From NCBI GenBank assembly GCA_016296655.1, contig JAEDIW010000004.1:20862-84861 (forward strand): a DNA stretch of 64,000 nt, written 5' to 3'. Positions 45,425 to 53,742 of the stretch are shown in pieces. The DNA is from Treponema sp. (GTDB lineage: Bacteria; Spirochaetota; Spirochaetia; Treponematales; Treponemataceae). The notes under the pieces were generated by a model. That model saw nothing but the letters and a program-made list of their open reading frames with translations. It was not told the origin of the DNA and searched no databases. Position 1 is the first letter of the stretch. Every line of letters begins with the position of its first letter. A program made the translations under genes and the position numbers.

Positions 45425-46162
45425 ATGGAACTTTCAGAAGAAAAACTGGACAGCCCGGCTGCAGCCCTAATCAAAACAACACTTATTGATTTTCCAGGCC
45501 GTGTAGCCTGCTCAATTTTTCTGCATGGATGCAATTTACGCTGTCCATACTGCTACAACAGGGATTTAGTTCTCACCCCCAGGCCAGATGCAACTCTCGC
45601 AAGTGCTAATGAAATAATTGCCCATCTGGAAAACCGAAAAAAAGTTCTTACAGGTTTTGTCATAAGCGGCGGAGAAGCCCTGTTAAATCCCCTGACAAGT
45701 TATCTCATAAAAAAAGCCAAAAATGCAGGCTACAAGGTAAAACTTGATACAAACGGAACACTGCCAGATTTACTTGAAAAATTAATTGAAAATCCAGAAA
45801 CCAGGCCTGATTTCATTGCAATGGATATAAAAACTTCGCCACAAAAATATGCATCTCTGCTCTGTCAAAATAAAAATGAAAACTACCCGGAACTGCTAAA
45901 CCGTTCAATAAAACTGATTTCCGCCTACCAGCCTGAATGCAGGGAATTCAGGACTGTTCTTGTGCCGACTATTGTTTCAGAATCTGACATAAAAGAAATT
46001 GCACAGATTTTGCCGTCAGATGCTTCATGGCAGTTCGCCAGGTTCAGAAATGAAAACTGCCTTGACCCAAAATATAACAGTATTCTGCCATATCTAGATA
46101 CTGAAATAGAAAAACTTGTAAACACTGCAAAACAGTTTATTGCAGGAGCAGCACTTCGCTGA
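45425..46162 (+). CDS. nrdG: Anaerobic ribonucleoside-triphosphate reductase activating protein
   Basis: 245 residues from the ATG at 45425, with GGGAGG 6 bases upstream. The frame extends 49 codons upstream, but that part is the hairpin string and is rejected. The radical-SAM cluster motif is HGCNLRCPYCYNRD; GFVISGGEALLNPL is the GGE motif for SAM. The longer, NrdG2-like form fits the Bdellovibrio/Thermotoga-type NrdD seen here. The enzyme makes the glycyl radical on the tail protein encoded just upstream, using a [4Fe-4S] cluster and SAM. A 162-base gap with a terminator and the hairpin string precedes it. Confidence 0.93.
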   Translation: MELSEEKLDSPAAALIKTTLIDFPGRVACSIFLHGCNLRCPYCYNRDLVLTPRPDATLASANEIIAHLENRKKVLTGFVISGGEALLNPLTSYLIKKAKNAGYKVKLDTNGTLPDLLEKLIENPETRPDFIAMDIKTSPQKYASLLCQNKNENYPELLNRSIKLISAYQPECREFRTVLVPTIVSESDIKEIAQILPSDASWQFARFRNENCLDPKYNSILPYLDTEIEKLVNTAKQFIAGAALR

Positions 46163-46213
46163 CCATTTCATACGTTTTTTTTAATTTTTTTTAGAATTTA
46201 TTTAATTTTATGC

Positions 46214-46243
46214 TTGACATAAACGGGTATTCTTTGATATATT
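46214..46243 (+). promoter_or_regulatory. Promoter of tRNA-Met
   Basis: TTGACA (46214-46219) and TATATT (46238-46243) are 18 bases apart, about 13 bases before the tRNA. Confidence 0.8.
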
Positions 46244-46255
46244 CTAAAACATCAC

Positions 46256-46328
46256 GGCGACATAGCTCAGTTGGTAGAGCATGCGGCTCATATCCGCAGT
46301 GTCATTGGTTCAATCCCGATTGTCGCTA
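46256..46328 (+). tRNA. tRNA with CAT anticodon (probably elongator tRNA-Met)
   Basis: A cloverleaf of 73 bases: acceptor GGCGACA with TGTCGCT (one G-U pair), D arm GCTC/GAGC, anticodon stem TGCGG/CCGCA around loop CTCATAT, giving CAT, T arm ATTGG/CCGAT. Discriminator A, no encoded CCA. It could also be tRNA-Ile with lysidine at the wobble base; the sequence alone does not settle this. A longer argF-frame reading through it is an artefact. Confidence 0.9.
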
Positions 46329-46330
46329 CT

Positions 46331-46361
46331 AGACCTGCTCTGCGGCAGGTCTTTATTTTTT
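46331..46361 (+). terminator. Rho-independent terminator after tRNA-Met
   Basis: AGACCTGC and GCAGGTCT form a perfect 8-base stem with a 6-base loop, followed by TTATTTTTTT. It ends the tRNA transcript 22 bases before argF. Confidence 0.85.
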
Positions 46362-46382
46362 TATACGGGGGTAGTTTTTTTT

Positions 46383-47327
46383 ATGGAATACTTCAAAGCT
46401 CCTTTTAAGGGACGCTCCTTGCTGAATTGGATTGACTGGACTCCAGAAGAAATCAATACATTACTTAATTTGTCAGCTCAGGTAAAATCTGAATCACATA
46501 AAGGCGAAGTTCATCAGCGCTTCTTAGGTAAAACAATCGCCCTTATTTTTGAAAAACGATCTACCCGAACAAGATGTTCATTTGAAACAGCCTTTGGAGA
46601 AGAAGGCGGACATCCAGTGTTTCTTTCAACACAAGACATTCAGCTTGGCGGAAAAGAAAGCATTCAGGATACAGCCAGAGTTTTAGGCAGAATGTTCCAT
46701 GCTATTGAATTCCGTGGCTTCAGCCAGAAACATGTTGAACAGCTTGCAGAATATTCAGGCATTCCTGTCATCAACGGACTTACAGATGAATTCCATCCTA
46801 CACAGGCACTTGCCGATATGCTTACATTAAAAGAGAATTTTGAAACCTTAAAGGGACTAAAAGTAACATTCTGCGGTGACGGACGTAACAATGTTGCCAG
46901 AAGCCTCATGCTGATTTGCGCAAAGCTTGGCGTAAACTTTTCAATTTTCAGTCCGACAGAATTGTTCCCGGATAAGCAGATTCTTGAAATATGCAAGCCG
47001 TTTGCAGAACAGTCTGGTGCAAAAATTGAAATAAGCGATGATTCGTCAATAGTAAAAGGTTCGAACTGTCTTTATACAGATGTTTGGGTTTCAATGGGCG
47101 AAGAAGCACTCAAAGAACACCGCACAAAACTGTTGCGTCCATTCCAGGTAAATTCTGACCTTATGGCAAAAACAGGTACTAATGATACAATCTTCATGCA
47201 TTGTCTGCCAGCAGTCAAAGAGCAGGAAGTAACGGAAGATGTTTTTGAAAGTACTTCCAGCCGTGTATGGGATGAAGCTGAAAACAGAAAGCATACAATC
47301 AAGGCTATTATGCTCGGCATAATCTAA
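46383..47327 (+). CDS. argF: Ornithine carbamoyltransferase
   Basis: 314 residues from the ATG at 46383, which follows a GGGGG-type ribosome site. The carbamoyl-phosphate motif is FEKRSTRTRCSFE, then HPTQALADM and, near the C terminus, TDVWVSMGEE and FMHCLPAVKEQE, typical of ornithine rather than aspartate carbamoyltransferases. It makes citrulline for arginine synthesis, or runs in reverse in the arginine deiminase route. The tRNA terminator lies just upstream and a terminator lies downstream, so it is monocistronic. Confidence 0.96.
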   Translation: MEYFKAPFKGRSLLNWIDWTPEEINTLLNLSAQVKSESHKGEVHQRFLGKTIALIFEKRSTRTRCSFETAFGEEGGHPVFLSTQDIQLGGKESIQDTARVLGRMFHAIEFRGFSQKHVEQLAEYSGIPVINGLTDEFHPTQALADMLTLKENFETLKGLKVTFCGDGRNNVARSLMLICAKLGVNFSIFSPTELFPDKQILEICKPFAEQSGAKIEISDDSSIVKGSNCLYTDVWVSMGEEALKEHRTKLLRPFQVNSDLMAKTGTNDTIFMHCLPAVKEQEVTEDVFESTSSRVWDEAENRKHTIKAIMLGII

Positions 47328-47384
47328 TATGGCAGAATCTGCCGTTGTATATTATTTCGCTTTTTGAAAAATCCTTTAGAAAAA

Positions 47385-47418
47385 GCTGTTTCTGCAATCT
47401 CAGAGACAGTTTTTTTTG
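47385..47418 (+). terminator. Terminator after argF
   Basis: CTGTTTCTG and CAGAGACAG pair (one G-U) around CAATCT, followed by T8. Confidence 0.8.
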
Positions 47419-47427
47419 TCAATATAT

Positions 47428-47460
47428 CTACCTTGAAAAGAATCAGGCTTTCAAGGTAGA
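47428..47460. repeat. Perfect inverted repeat after the argF terminator
   Basis: ATCTACCTTGAAA and TTTCAAGGTAGAT form a perfect 13-base stem with a short loop. It has no T-run, so it may be an operator or a second, bidirectional structure. Confidence 0.6.
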
Positions 47461-47575
47461 TTTCAGGCATAAAAATCATGGTGCTTTTTCCATTTATTAA
47501 AGCTCTGAAAACCTGCATAATACTTCAGGGAACAAAAATAAATCTTTGGAGCGCTACATTCAAAAGAAGGAAGCA

Positions 47576-48562
47576 ATGAAAAATCTTACACAGAATCAGA
47601 TTGAGTCTTTTCAAAATTTTGTAAACTCACATCAGTTTTTTTTAATCGCAGGACATAAAGACCCTGACGGAGATGCAGTTTCCAGCTGCCTTGGCATTGC
47701 AGCAATTCTTGACAAGTTTGAAAAGCCTTATCAGCTGCTTTCTGCAGGTCCTTTCAAACGCCAGGAAATCAAGAAAAGGGAACATCTGTTTTCTGCTGAA
47801 ATGACTTTTCTGTCACAGCAGGAACGGGACAAAACAGGCCTGATTATCGTTGACTGTTCAGAAATTTCCAGACTAGGCGACATTGATGGAGATTTTAAAG
47901 GTTTTGACACATTTGTAATTGACCACCACAAAACAGCAGGAACTCAGGAAGGTTTTATTTCAATAATTGACCCTTCTGCACCAGCTGCAAGTTGCATTGT
48001 CCAAATGCTTTACGAAGGCACTGTCGGTCCTCTTGATAAAATGGCAGCTGACATTCTTTTTACAGGAATGGCAACCGATACAGGATTTTTCAGATTTCTG
48101 ACAAACGATTCTGCCGAAGTTTTTGAAGCTACTGCCCGCCTTGTAAAAGCAGGTGCAAATCCACGCACAACCTACGATGAAATTACCAGTGGAAAAGCAT
48201 ATCTGACAAGAAAACTTTTGGGAAAACTGCTGTTATCTGCAGAACGCTACTGCAACGGAAAGCTTGTGGTAACCTGTGAAACTTTAGAAGATACGCACAA
48301 ATATGGACTTGACGGCCGGGATTCTGATGCACTCTACCAGCTTCTGCTTTCTGTAGAAGGAGTTGAGGCCGTTGTTTTTGTCCGGCAGGAAACGGAGCAT
48401 TCATGCACTGCAGGATTCCGCTCCAGAGACGTTATTGACGTAAGCAGCATAGCAGCAACATTTGGTGGTGGCGGACATAAAAATGCTGCAGGAATGAGTG
48501 TCGAAGCTAAATTGGAAAACCTTGTTCCAGAAATCGTAAAAAAGTTTGCCCGCATAATGTAA
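47576..48562 (+). CDS. NrnA-like DHH/DHHA1 phosphoesterase
   Basis: 328 residues from the ATG at 47576, with AGAAGGA spaced 4 bases upstream; an in-frame ATG-like start at 47546 has none. DHH motifs: AGHKDPDGDAVSSCLGI, IIVDCSE and FVIDHHKTAG. The DHHA1 motif is FGGGGHKNAAGMSV. Members degrade short RNA or hydrolyse pAp or cyclic dinucleotides. A link to c-di-AMP turnover with the CdaA of this genome is possible but only inferred. It lies downstream of argF behind a terminator. Confidence 0.9.
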   Translation: MKNLTQNQIESFQNFVNSHQFFLIAGHKDPDGDAVSSCLGIAAILDKFEKPYQLLSAGPFKRQEIKKREHLFSAEMTFLSQQERDKTGLIIVDCSEISRLGDIDGDFKGFDTFVIDHHKTAGTQEGFISIIDPSAPAASCIVQMLYEGTVGPLDKMAADILFTGMATDTGFFRFLTNDSAEVFEATARLVKAGANPRTTYDEITSGKAYLTRKLLGKLLLSAERYCNGKLVVTCETLEDTHKYGLDGRDSDALYQLLLSVEGVEAVVFVRQETEHSCTAGFRSRDVIDVSSIAATFGGGGHKNAAGMSVEAKLENLVPEIVKKFARIM

Positions 48563-48699
48563 TCACCTGTATGAAAAGAGGCAGATTTTGTAATGCTACT
48601 TAATTCATGCATTTTTATACACTGCACAGAGATTTTTTGGAGCAGCAGCCTGAAAAAACATCAGTATAGGCTCTGGTTTAAATTTTCTGCGCAGCTAAA

Positions 48700-48841
48700 A
48701 TGCCAAAGAAACACTGAATAAATCCTTTTGAGGATTTTTCAGTGTTAACCTAAAAGGCAGCAAAGGGCTGTAAGTCAATGACTTACGGACAATTCGGCAG
48801 AAGGTGCTGAATAATCGCTTCAAGTTTTAATCAGCGCTTCT
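48700..48841 (-). repeat. Dispersed repeat family 2, copy 1
   Basis: Read on the minus strand it matches 58966-59110 on the plus strand, with shared landmarks GTGCTGATTAA-like, ACTTGAAGCG, TCAGCA, TTAACACTGAAAAATCCTCA and TTCAGTGTTT, roughly 75-80% by eye. It contains three inverted repeats, including AACACTGAA/TTCAGTGTT with an inner ATCCT/AGGAT. It abuts the stop of the sigma-like gene. Confidence 0.85.
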
Positions 48842-49792
48842 CTAATCTGCCTTTTCCAATATATGCTTTTTGTAACTACACTTAAATGAAGATACGTAGT
48901 TGCAGACCTGCCGTTCAGACATGCCGACAATTTCTGCAATCGCCTTATTGGTTGGACATATTCTGAGTCTGTTATTTTCCAGGGCTTTGCGCTTATTTTG
49001 CCATGCAGCTGTATGAAAATTATATTTTTTCAGTATTTTCTGGTAAAATGCAGCAGATGAGGACATATTTGCAAGAATCATTGCATATTTTTTGTGAAAA
49101 AAATACGAACTGTCCCTTTTTTTTATAAAAGCCTTTCTTTTCGCAACTTTTTTTTCTAATTTTTTGCAAAGTTCGTCTATTTTCTGATGAAGAATTTCTT
49201 CAGGATATCCGCAAAATCTGCTTATACCGGCTACCTGCTGATCCCTTATGTAAAAGCAGTTTTTCAATGCCAATACAGTAAGTTTTTTTTGCTTTGAGGT
49301 TTTCCCGGGCCACAAACGATTAATGCAAGTGTGCTCCTCTGGCTTTTTTGCCAAAAATTCCTGAGCGTATTTTTGATTTATAGAATTTTCAGCACCTGCA
49401 GAATCAGAAACTTCAAATATTTTTTCTGATTCTGACTTTTCATAAGCATCTACCTGCTCAGCATAAAATTCTTCTTGATTTGCAAGCACTACACTAAAGT
49501 TGTAATTTTCCCTTAATTTTCTGCGTTTCCATGACATAAACGTATTTGATACGTATGTATAGAAAAAAGCCGAAAATGGGCTGCTGTCAGGTTTGTAACG
49601 GTCAATCAAAGGTTTTATTTTAGGCTGCAGGAATATAATAAACTCACTTTTTTCATCATCATCAGGTGTAACACCAAGAAATTTTCTGGCGTTTGTGTAA
49701 AGTTCTGTCAGTAAAAGCCAGGTAGCCTTTTCATAAGAATAAATCCCTTTCTGAATTTTCTCAGGGATTTCATCAATTTCCAACCATTGCAT
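48842..49792 (-). CDS. Sigma-factor-like protein
   Basis: About 316 residues from the ATG at 49792, which has AGGAGG 6 bases upstream; the frame also opens at 49807. Residues 60-110 contain PFSAFFYTYVSNTFMSWKRR, shaped like sigma region 2 (F-F-Y-x-Y-x-x-N-x-x-x-x-x-x-R). The C terminus has NKAIAEIVGMSERQVCNYVS, a helix-turn-helix of region-4 type. A charged 120-residue stretch of low sigma resemblance lies between. Likely a regulator of transcription; the target is unknown. The long gap before the next gene holds TGCA-rich DNA. Confidence 0.6.
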   Translation of the reverse strand: MQWLEIDEIPEKIQKGIYSYEKATWLLLTELYTNARKFLGVTPDDDEKSEFIIFLQPKIKPLIDRYKPDSSPFSAFFYTYVSNTFMSWKRRKLRENYNFSVVLANQEEFYAEQVDAYEKSESEKIFEVSDSAGAENSINQKYAQEFLAKKPEEHTCINRLWPGKTSKQKKLTVLALKNCFYIRDQQVAGISRFCGYPEEILHQKIDELCKKLEKKVAKRKAFIKKRDSSYFFHKKYAMILANMSSSAAFYQKILKKYNFHTAAWQNKRKALENNRLRICPTNKAIAEIVGMSERQVCNYVSSFKCSYKKHILEKAD

Positions 49793-49807
49793 ATTCATCC
49801 TCCTCAT

Positions 49808-50360
49808 TATGGCTGCAAAAATTTTCAGGGGTGAATGTCGAGTTTTGGATTTTGTATTTCAGGGATTTTGCATGAGAACTGGCTTTACCAGCCTTTACAA
49901 AACTAGCCCAAATTTAAACTCGAAATTAAACCTTTCCTTTTTCTCTAGAATTCAGTTTCCAGAGATGCCATAAATGAATATGCAAATTCCGTGCCAAGAA
50001 TTATAAAAATGTTAAAATCATCTTAAAATAATGATTTTTTTTCAAGGCGATTTTCTTACATACATAAATAATTATTTATAATACAAATAAATAAAAAAAA
50101 ATCAGATCAATCAGATTTTTTTTAACCTGCACAATCTTCGAAAAAAAAAGTGATTTTCTGCAGAATCCTTCTTTGCAGGAAATCAACAGATTTTGCAAAT
50201 TTACTGCAATTTTTGCACAATATTAAAAATTTGCAGCAAAATGCAGTTTTTCTGCAAAAATTGCAGCAATCTGCAGCAAACAGCAGCTTTTTGGATTTTT
50301 AAAATTTCATCATTAAAAAAAATATGGACACTAAAAAACATTTTCATTACTATCATTTCC
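49808..50360. other. Gap between sigma-like gene and rdgB with a TGCA-rich cluster
   Basis: About 550 bases without a gene. It is A/T-rich, with long T and A runs at 50036-50150. From about 50128 to 50290 the word TGCA recurs about eleven times, mostly as TTTGCA or TGCAGCAA. A frame crossing it into rdgB has no plausible start and is not accepted. No terminator or clear promoter was seen. Confidence 0.6.
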
Positions 50361-51035
50361 ATGAATCCTATGAAAATTTATCTTGCAAGCGGAAACAAAA
50401 ACAAAAAGCGCGAACTTTCTCAGATATTGGAAGGTTTTGAAATCGTAACCCCAGCTGATGAAGGAATCGCCTTTGATCCTGAAGAATCAGGAACAACTTT
50501 TTATGAAAACAGCCTGATAAAAGCCAGAGCATTATGGAATCTTGTCCACGCACCAGTAATTGCTGATGACTCTGGTATCTGCGTTGATGCTCTCAACGGA
50601 CTACCTGGTGTATATTCAGCACGATATGCAGGACCTGATTTTCCACAGGGCAAACCAGACGGTACAAAAATTTTACAGGAGCAGCAGAATTTATTTTTAA
50701 TAGAACAGACGAATGCCGCCTTAAAAAACGGTCTGCCCAGCTCCAGACATTTTGCAAACGGACCACGTTCATGTCATTATGCATGCTCAATGGTTTTCCT
50801 GGTTTCACCGGACAGATTTTTTGTAGTTCAGGAAACAATGGAAGGAACTTTAATCGAAGACATAAAAAATCAGGCTGGCGACGGCGGCTTTGGCTATGAT
50901 CCGATAGTTTTTCTTCCGCAATACGGAAAGACAGTTGCACAGCTTTCTGCTGAAGAAAAAAATAAAATTTCCCATAGAGGAAAGGCTACTGAATATTTAA
51001 AAAACATTATCAAAGAATTTTTTGAAAAAAATTAA
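50361..51035 (+). CDS. rdgB: Non-canonical purine NTP pyrophosphatase
   Basis: 224 residues from 50361, or 221 from an ATG 9 bases later. The N terminus [19 protein letters not shown] is the HAM1 family motif, with [26 protein letters not shown] and [18 protein letters not shown] further on. It hydrolyses dITP and XTP to keep these bases out of DNA. The apparent frame runs 56 codons further upstream through T- and TGCA-rich DNA; that part is not family-like. The flaB promoter lies just past its stop. Confidence 0.93.
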   Translation: MNPMKIYLASGNKNKKRELSQILEGFEIVTPADEGIAFDPEESGTTFYENSLIKARALWNLVHAPVIADDSGICVDALNGLPGVYSARYAGPDFPQGKPDGTKILQEQQNLFLIEQTNAALKNGLPSSRHFANGPRSCHYACSMVFLVSPDRFFVVQETMEGTLIEDIKNQAGDGGFGYDPIVFLPQYGKTVAQLSAEEKNKISHRGKATEYLKNIIKEFFEKN

Positions 51036-51044
51036 AAAAAATAT

Positions 51045-51072
51045 TAAAGTTTTCTATATTTCTCTCCGAAAA
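51045..51072 (+). promoter_or_regulatory. Sigma-28 (FliA) type promoter for the first flaB
   Basis: TAAAGTTT (51045-51052), 12 bases, then TCCGAAAA (51065-51072). This is close to the flagellar consensus TAAAGTTT-N11-GCCGATAA. It directs transcription towards the flagellin, leaving a leader of about 130 bases. Confidence 0.75.
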
Positions 51073-51164
51073 TACAAATGGGTATCTGTAGAAGCAAAAA
51101 AAATGTTTCACAGATGTAGCGGATTTTTTTTCAGATTATATCAGAAAAATCATTCTGCAAAGAT

Positions 51165-51209
51165 GGCATGGATGCCGTCTTATAAAAAATATATTCCAAG
51201 GAGGAATAT
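51165..51209 (+). promoter_or_regulatory. Two putative CsrA-binding hairpins in the flaB leader
   Basis: Hairpin 1: GGCA-TGGA-TGCC (51165-51176), GGA in the loop. Hairpin 2: ATATTCC-AAGGA-GGAATAT (51191-51209), whose loop AAGGA and following GGA contain the Shine-Dalgarno sequence, one base before the ATG. GGA-in-loop is the known CsrA target, and CsrA and FliW are encoded at 59.1-59.8 kb here. Confidence 0.7.
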
Positions 51210-51210
51210 T

Positions 51211-52071
51211 ATGGTTATCAACCACAACATGTCAGCTATGTACGCTAACCGTCAGTTAGGCGTTACAGGTCTTAACATCTCTAAAGATATGGCAAAATTA
51301 GCATCTGGCGAAAAAATTACTCGCGCAGGTGATGATGCTTCAGGTCTTGCAGTTTCTGAAAAGATGCGTGCTCAGATTCGCGGCTTAAATCAGGCCGTAC
51401 AGAATACACAGAACGGCATCAGCTTTATTCAGACAACAGAGGGTTACCTGCAGGAAACAACAGACATAGTTCAGCGTATCCGCGAACTTGCCGTTCAGTC
51501 TTCCAACGGTATCTATTCAGATGAAGACCGTATGCAGATTCAGGTAGAAGTTTCTGCTTTGGTATCTGAAGTAGACCGTATTGCCAGCTCTGCACAGTTT
51601 AACGGCATGAACATGCTGACAGGTCGTTTTGCACAGTCTACAGGCGAAAATGCAGTTACTGCATCAATGTGGTTCCATATTGGAGCTAACATGGATCAGA
51701 GAATGCAGCTGTTCATTGGTACAATGACTTCTGAAGCTCTCGGTATCCGTGAAATTGGTACAGAAACAAAGATTTCCCTGCAGTCTCCGGATGATGCCAA
51801 CCTCGCCATCGGCACACTTGATTCTGCTTTGCAGCGTATCAACAAACAGCGTGCAGACCTTGGTGCATACCAGAACCGTTTGGAACAGACCCAGAAAGGT
51901 TTGTCAGTTGCCGCAGAAAACATGCAGGCTTCAGAATCACGCATCCGTGATACTGATATGGCAAGCCAGATGGTTGAATTCACAAAGAATTCTGTATTGC
52001 AGCAGGCTGGAACTGCTATGCTTGCTCAGGCAAATTCACAGTCTCAGTCAGTATTGTCATTGCTGAGATAG
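51211..52071 (+). CDS. flaB: Flagellin FlaB (first copy)
   Basis: 286 residues from the ATG at 51211. The frame extends upstream to 51022, but the segment is not flagellin-like. Conserved N-terminal D0/D1 region [20 protein letters not shown] and [21 protein letters not shown]-terminal D1/D0 region ends [20 protein letters not shown]. Core filament subunit of the periplasmic flagellum. Expression is likely set by the sigma-28-like promoter and the CsrA-type hairpins in the leader. Which FlaB paralog it is cannot be told. Confidence 0.96.
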   Translation: MVINHNMSAMYANRQLGVTGLNISKDMAKLASGEKITRAGDDASGLAVSEKMRAQIRGLNQAVQNTQNGISFIQTTEGYLQETTDIVQRIRELAVQSSNGIYSDEDRMQIQVEVSALVSEVDRIASSAQFNGMNMLTGRFAQSTGENAVTASMWFHIGANMDQRMQLFIGTMTSEALGIREIGTETKISLQSPDDANLAIGTLDSALQRINKQRADLGAYQNRLEQTQKGLSVAAENMQASESRIRDTDMASQMVEFTKNSVLQQAGTAMLAQANSQSQSVLSLLR

Positions 52072-52388
52072 TGCATTATACTTTCTACAGGGTGTATTTT
52101 ATTGCACTCTGTAGGAGGCGAGGTGTTTTTCTCCATAGTTTTCTTCTTCACAACTCCCCTCTTCTCTTGTATAATGCTTTTATACACGTTTTCAGACGTG
52201 TTTTTGTTCTTTGAAAACATTACTTTTCCATGTTGATTGTGGCTGCATGGATTGTCAGCTGTCATGTACGGCTTACAATTCCTGCAGTAAGGGTCTGAAA
52301 CTGTTCCGGGGGCGCAAAAACCGGTAACAGCCCGCACACTCAGGAGCCTTTGCAAGATGCTCAGGCTTTTTAACATGGAGGGTAAAAT
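52072..52388 (+). promoter_or_regulatory. Intergenic leader of the second flaB
   Basis: 317 bases. CTACAG-G-GTG and CAC-T-CTGTAG (52085-52113) form a hairpin after the first flaB. A promoter TTCACA-N17-TATAAT (52147-52175) lies further on, followed almost at once by ACACGT/ACGTGT and T5 (52184-52206), a terminator-like hairpin. AGCCT/AGGCT near 52345-52370 precedes the GGAGG ribosome site. No gene is seen. Confidence 0.55.
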
Positions 52389-53243
52389 ATGGTTATTAAT
52401 CACAACTTGAGTGCTATGTATGCAAGTCGTTCACTTGGAATTTCTTCAGGTGAAATTTCTTCAAACATAGAAAAACTCAGCTCTGGAGAGCGTATTAATA
52501 AAGCTGGCGACGATGCATCAGGTCTTGCAGTATCTGAAAAGATGCGCAGCCAGATAAGAGGTTTGAACCAGGCAAGTCAGAACATCTCTAACGGTGTTTC
52601 TTTTATTCAGTCAACAGAAGGCTATCTGCAGGAAACTACAGACATTCTTCAGCGTATCCGCGAACTTGCCGTACAGTCATCAAACGGAATCTATTCTGAC
52701 GAAGACCGTATGCAGATTCAGGTAGAAGTATCACAGCTTGTAGCTGAAGTCGACAGAATTGCAAGTCAGGCACAGTTCAACGGTATGAATATTCTTACCG
52801 GAGGATTTGCTTCTGATTCAGCATCTGGACGCGTAATGCAGTTCCAGATTGGTGCAAACGTTGACCAGAATACTCGTGTATTCATCGGTACTATGACTGC
52901 CACAGCTCTTGGGCTTAAAGGCGCTCAGGGTATGGAAGAAGGCATCAGTATTTCTACTCCAGAAGCAGCAAACATGGCTATCAGTTCTGTAGATCAGGCT
53001 TTACTTTCTGTTTCAAAACAGAGAGCTGACCTTGGTGCATACCAGAACCGCTTTGAAATGGCTGCTAACGGCATAAATATTGCGGCAGAAAACCTTCAGG
53101 CTGCTGAATCTCGTATCCGTGATACAGATATGGCTAATGAAATGGTTTCTTTTGCTAAAAACCAGGTTCTCACACAAGCTGGTTCAGCAATGCTTGCGCA
53201 GGCAAATTCACAGTCACAGAACGTACTGGCTTTGCTTAGATAA
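52389..53243 (+). CDS. flaB: Flagellin FlaB (second copy)
   Basis: 284 residues, ATG preceded by GGAGG. It shares [20 protein letters not shown] and [19 protein letters not shown] with the first copy, and the C terminus ends [20 protein letters not shown]. It differs mainly in the variable middle ([20 protein letters not shown]). A hairpin with a T-run follows, then flaG. Both FlaB proteins should polymerise in the filament core. Confidence 0.96.
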   Translation: MVINHNLSAMYASRSLGISSGEISSNIEKLSSGERINKAGDDASGLAVSEKMRSQIRGLNQASQNISNGVSFIQSTEGYLQETTDILQRIRELAVQSSNGIYSDEDRMQIQVEVSQLVAEVDRIASQAQFNGMNILTGGFASDSASGRVMQFQIGANVDQNTRVFIGTMTATALGLKGAQGMEEGISISTPEAANMAISSVDQALLSVSKQRADLGAYQNRFEMAANGINIAAENLQAAESRIRDTDMANEMVSFAKNQVLTQAGSAMLAQANSQSQNVLALLR

Positions 53244-53251
53244 ATCGTAAA

Positions 53252-53286
53252 AAAGTTGAAGAGACTTCTGGATGTCGTCTTTTTAA
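53252..53286 (+). terminator. Terminator-like hairpin after the second flaB
   Basis: AAGAGAC with GTC-G-TCTT pair around TTCTGGAT, then a run of Ts. One base is bulged. A further inverted repeat, TGGATGG/CCATCCA, lies at 53302-53323. Confidence 0.6.
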
Positions 53287-53349
53287 CTTCTATACGTGGG
53301 TTGGATGGGTGCGCCACCATCCAGCCTTTCTTTCAGGAGGAAAGAGCCT

Positions 53350-53712
53350 ATGAATACAATCAACAGTAACATAGGAAATACTCTGGCCATGGAAGGCCAT
53401 TCAAACTATAATCTTGCTCAGCAGACAGACAAGGCATCCCCTGTTTACAATGATGCTGCAAAAGTAGTTGAAAATATTGCAGAAACTAATGCAAACATAA
53501 AGGAAGACGTTCAGCAGCTTCAGCGCTTGTCTGACATGGTAATGGGGCGTAAGCTTCAATTCAATGTAAACAATGAGCTGGGAAGTGTTGTCATCAAGAT
53601 TGTAGATCCTAATACTAATCAAGTAATTAAGGAAATACCTTCTGCGGACATGCAAAAGTTGAAAGTCAGAATCAGAAAGGCAATCGGTCTTTTGTTTGAC
53701 GAAATGGTTTAA
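53350..53712 (+). CDS. flaG: FlaG family protein
   Basis: 120 residues from the ATG at 53350, with CAGGAGG upstream. The family core is LQFNVNNELGSVVIKIVDPN followed by VIKEIPSADMQKLKVRI. FlaG proteins affect filament length. The ribosome site lies in the loop of a CTTTC/GAAAG hairpin (53326-53344). It stands between flaB and fliD, as in other treponemes. Confidence 0.93.
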   Translation: MNTINSNIGNTLAMEGHSNYNLAQQTDKASPVYNDAAKVVENIAETNANIKEDVQQLQRLSDMVMGRKLQFNVNNELGSVVIKIVDPNTNQVIKEIPSADMQKLKVRIRKAIGLLFDEMV

Positions 53713-53742
53713 TCTGATTCTGGCTAATAAAGAAAAGAGAAT

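Noticed and set aside
46281..46382. N-terminal extension of argF
   Set aside because: It runs through the tRNA-Met gene and its terminator.
50193..50360. N-terminal extension of rdgB
   Set aside because: Low-complexity TGCA/T-rich translation with no resemblance to the HAM1 family; a family-like start occurs at 50361.
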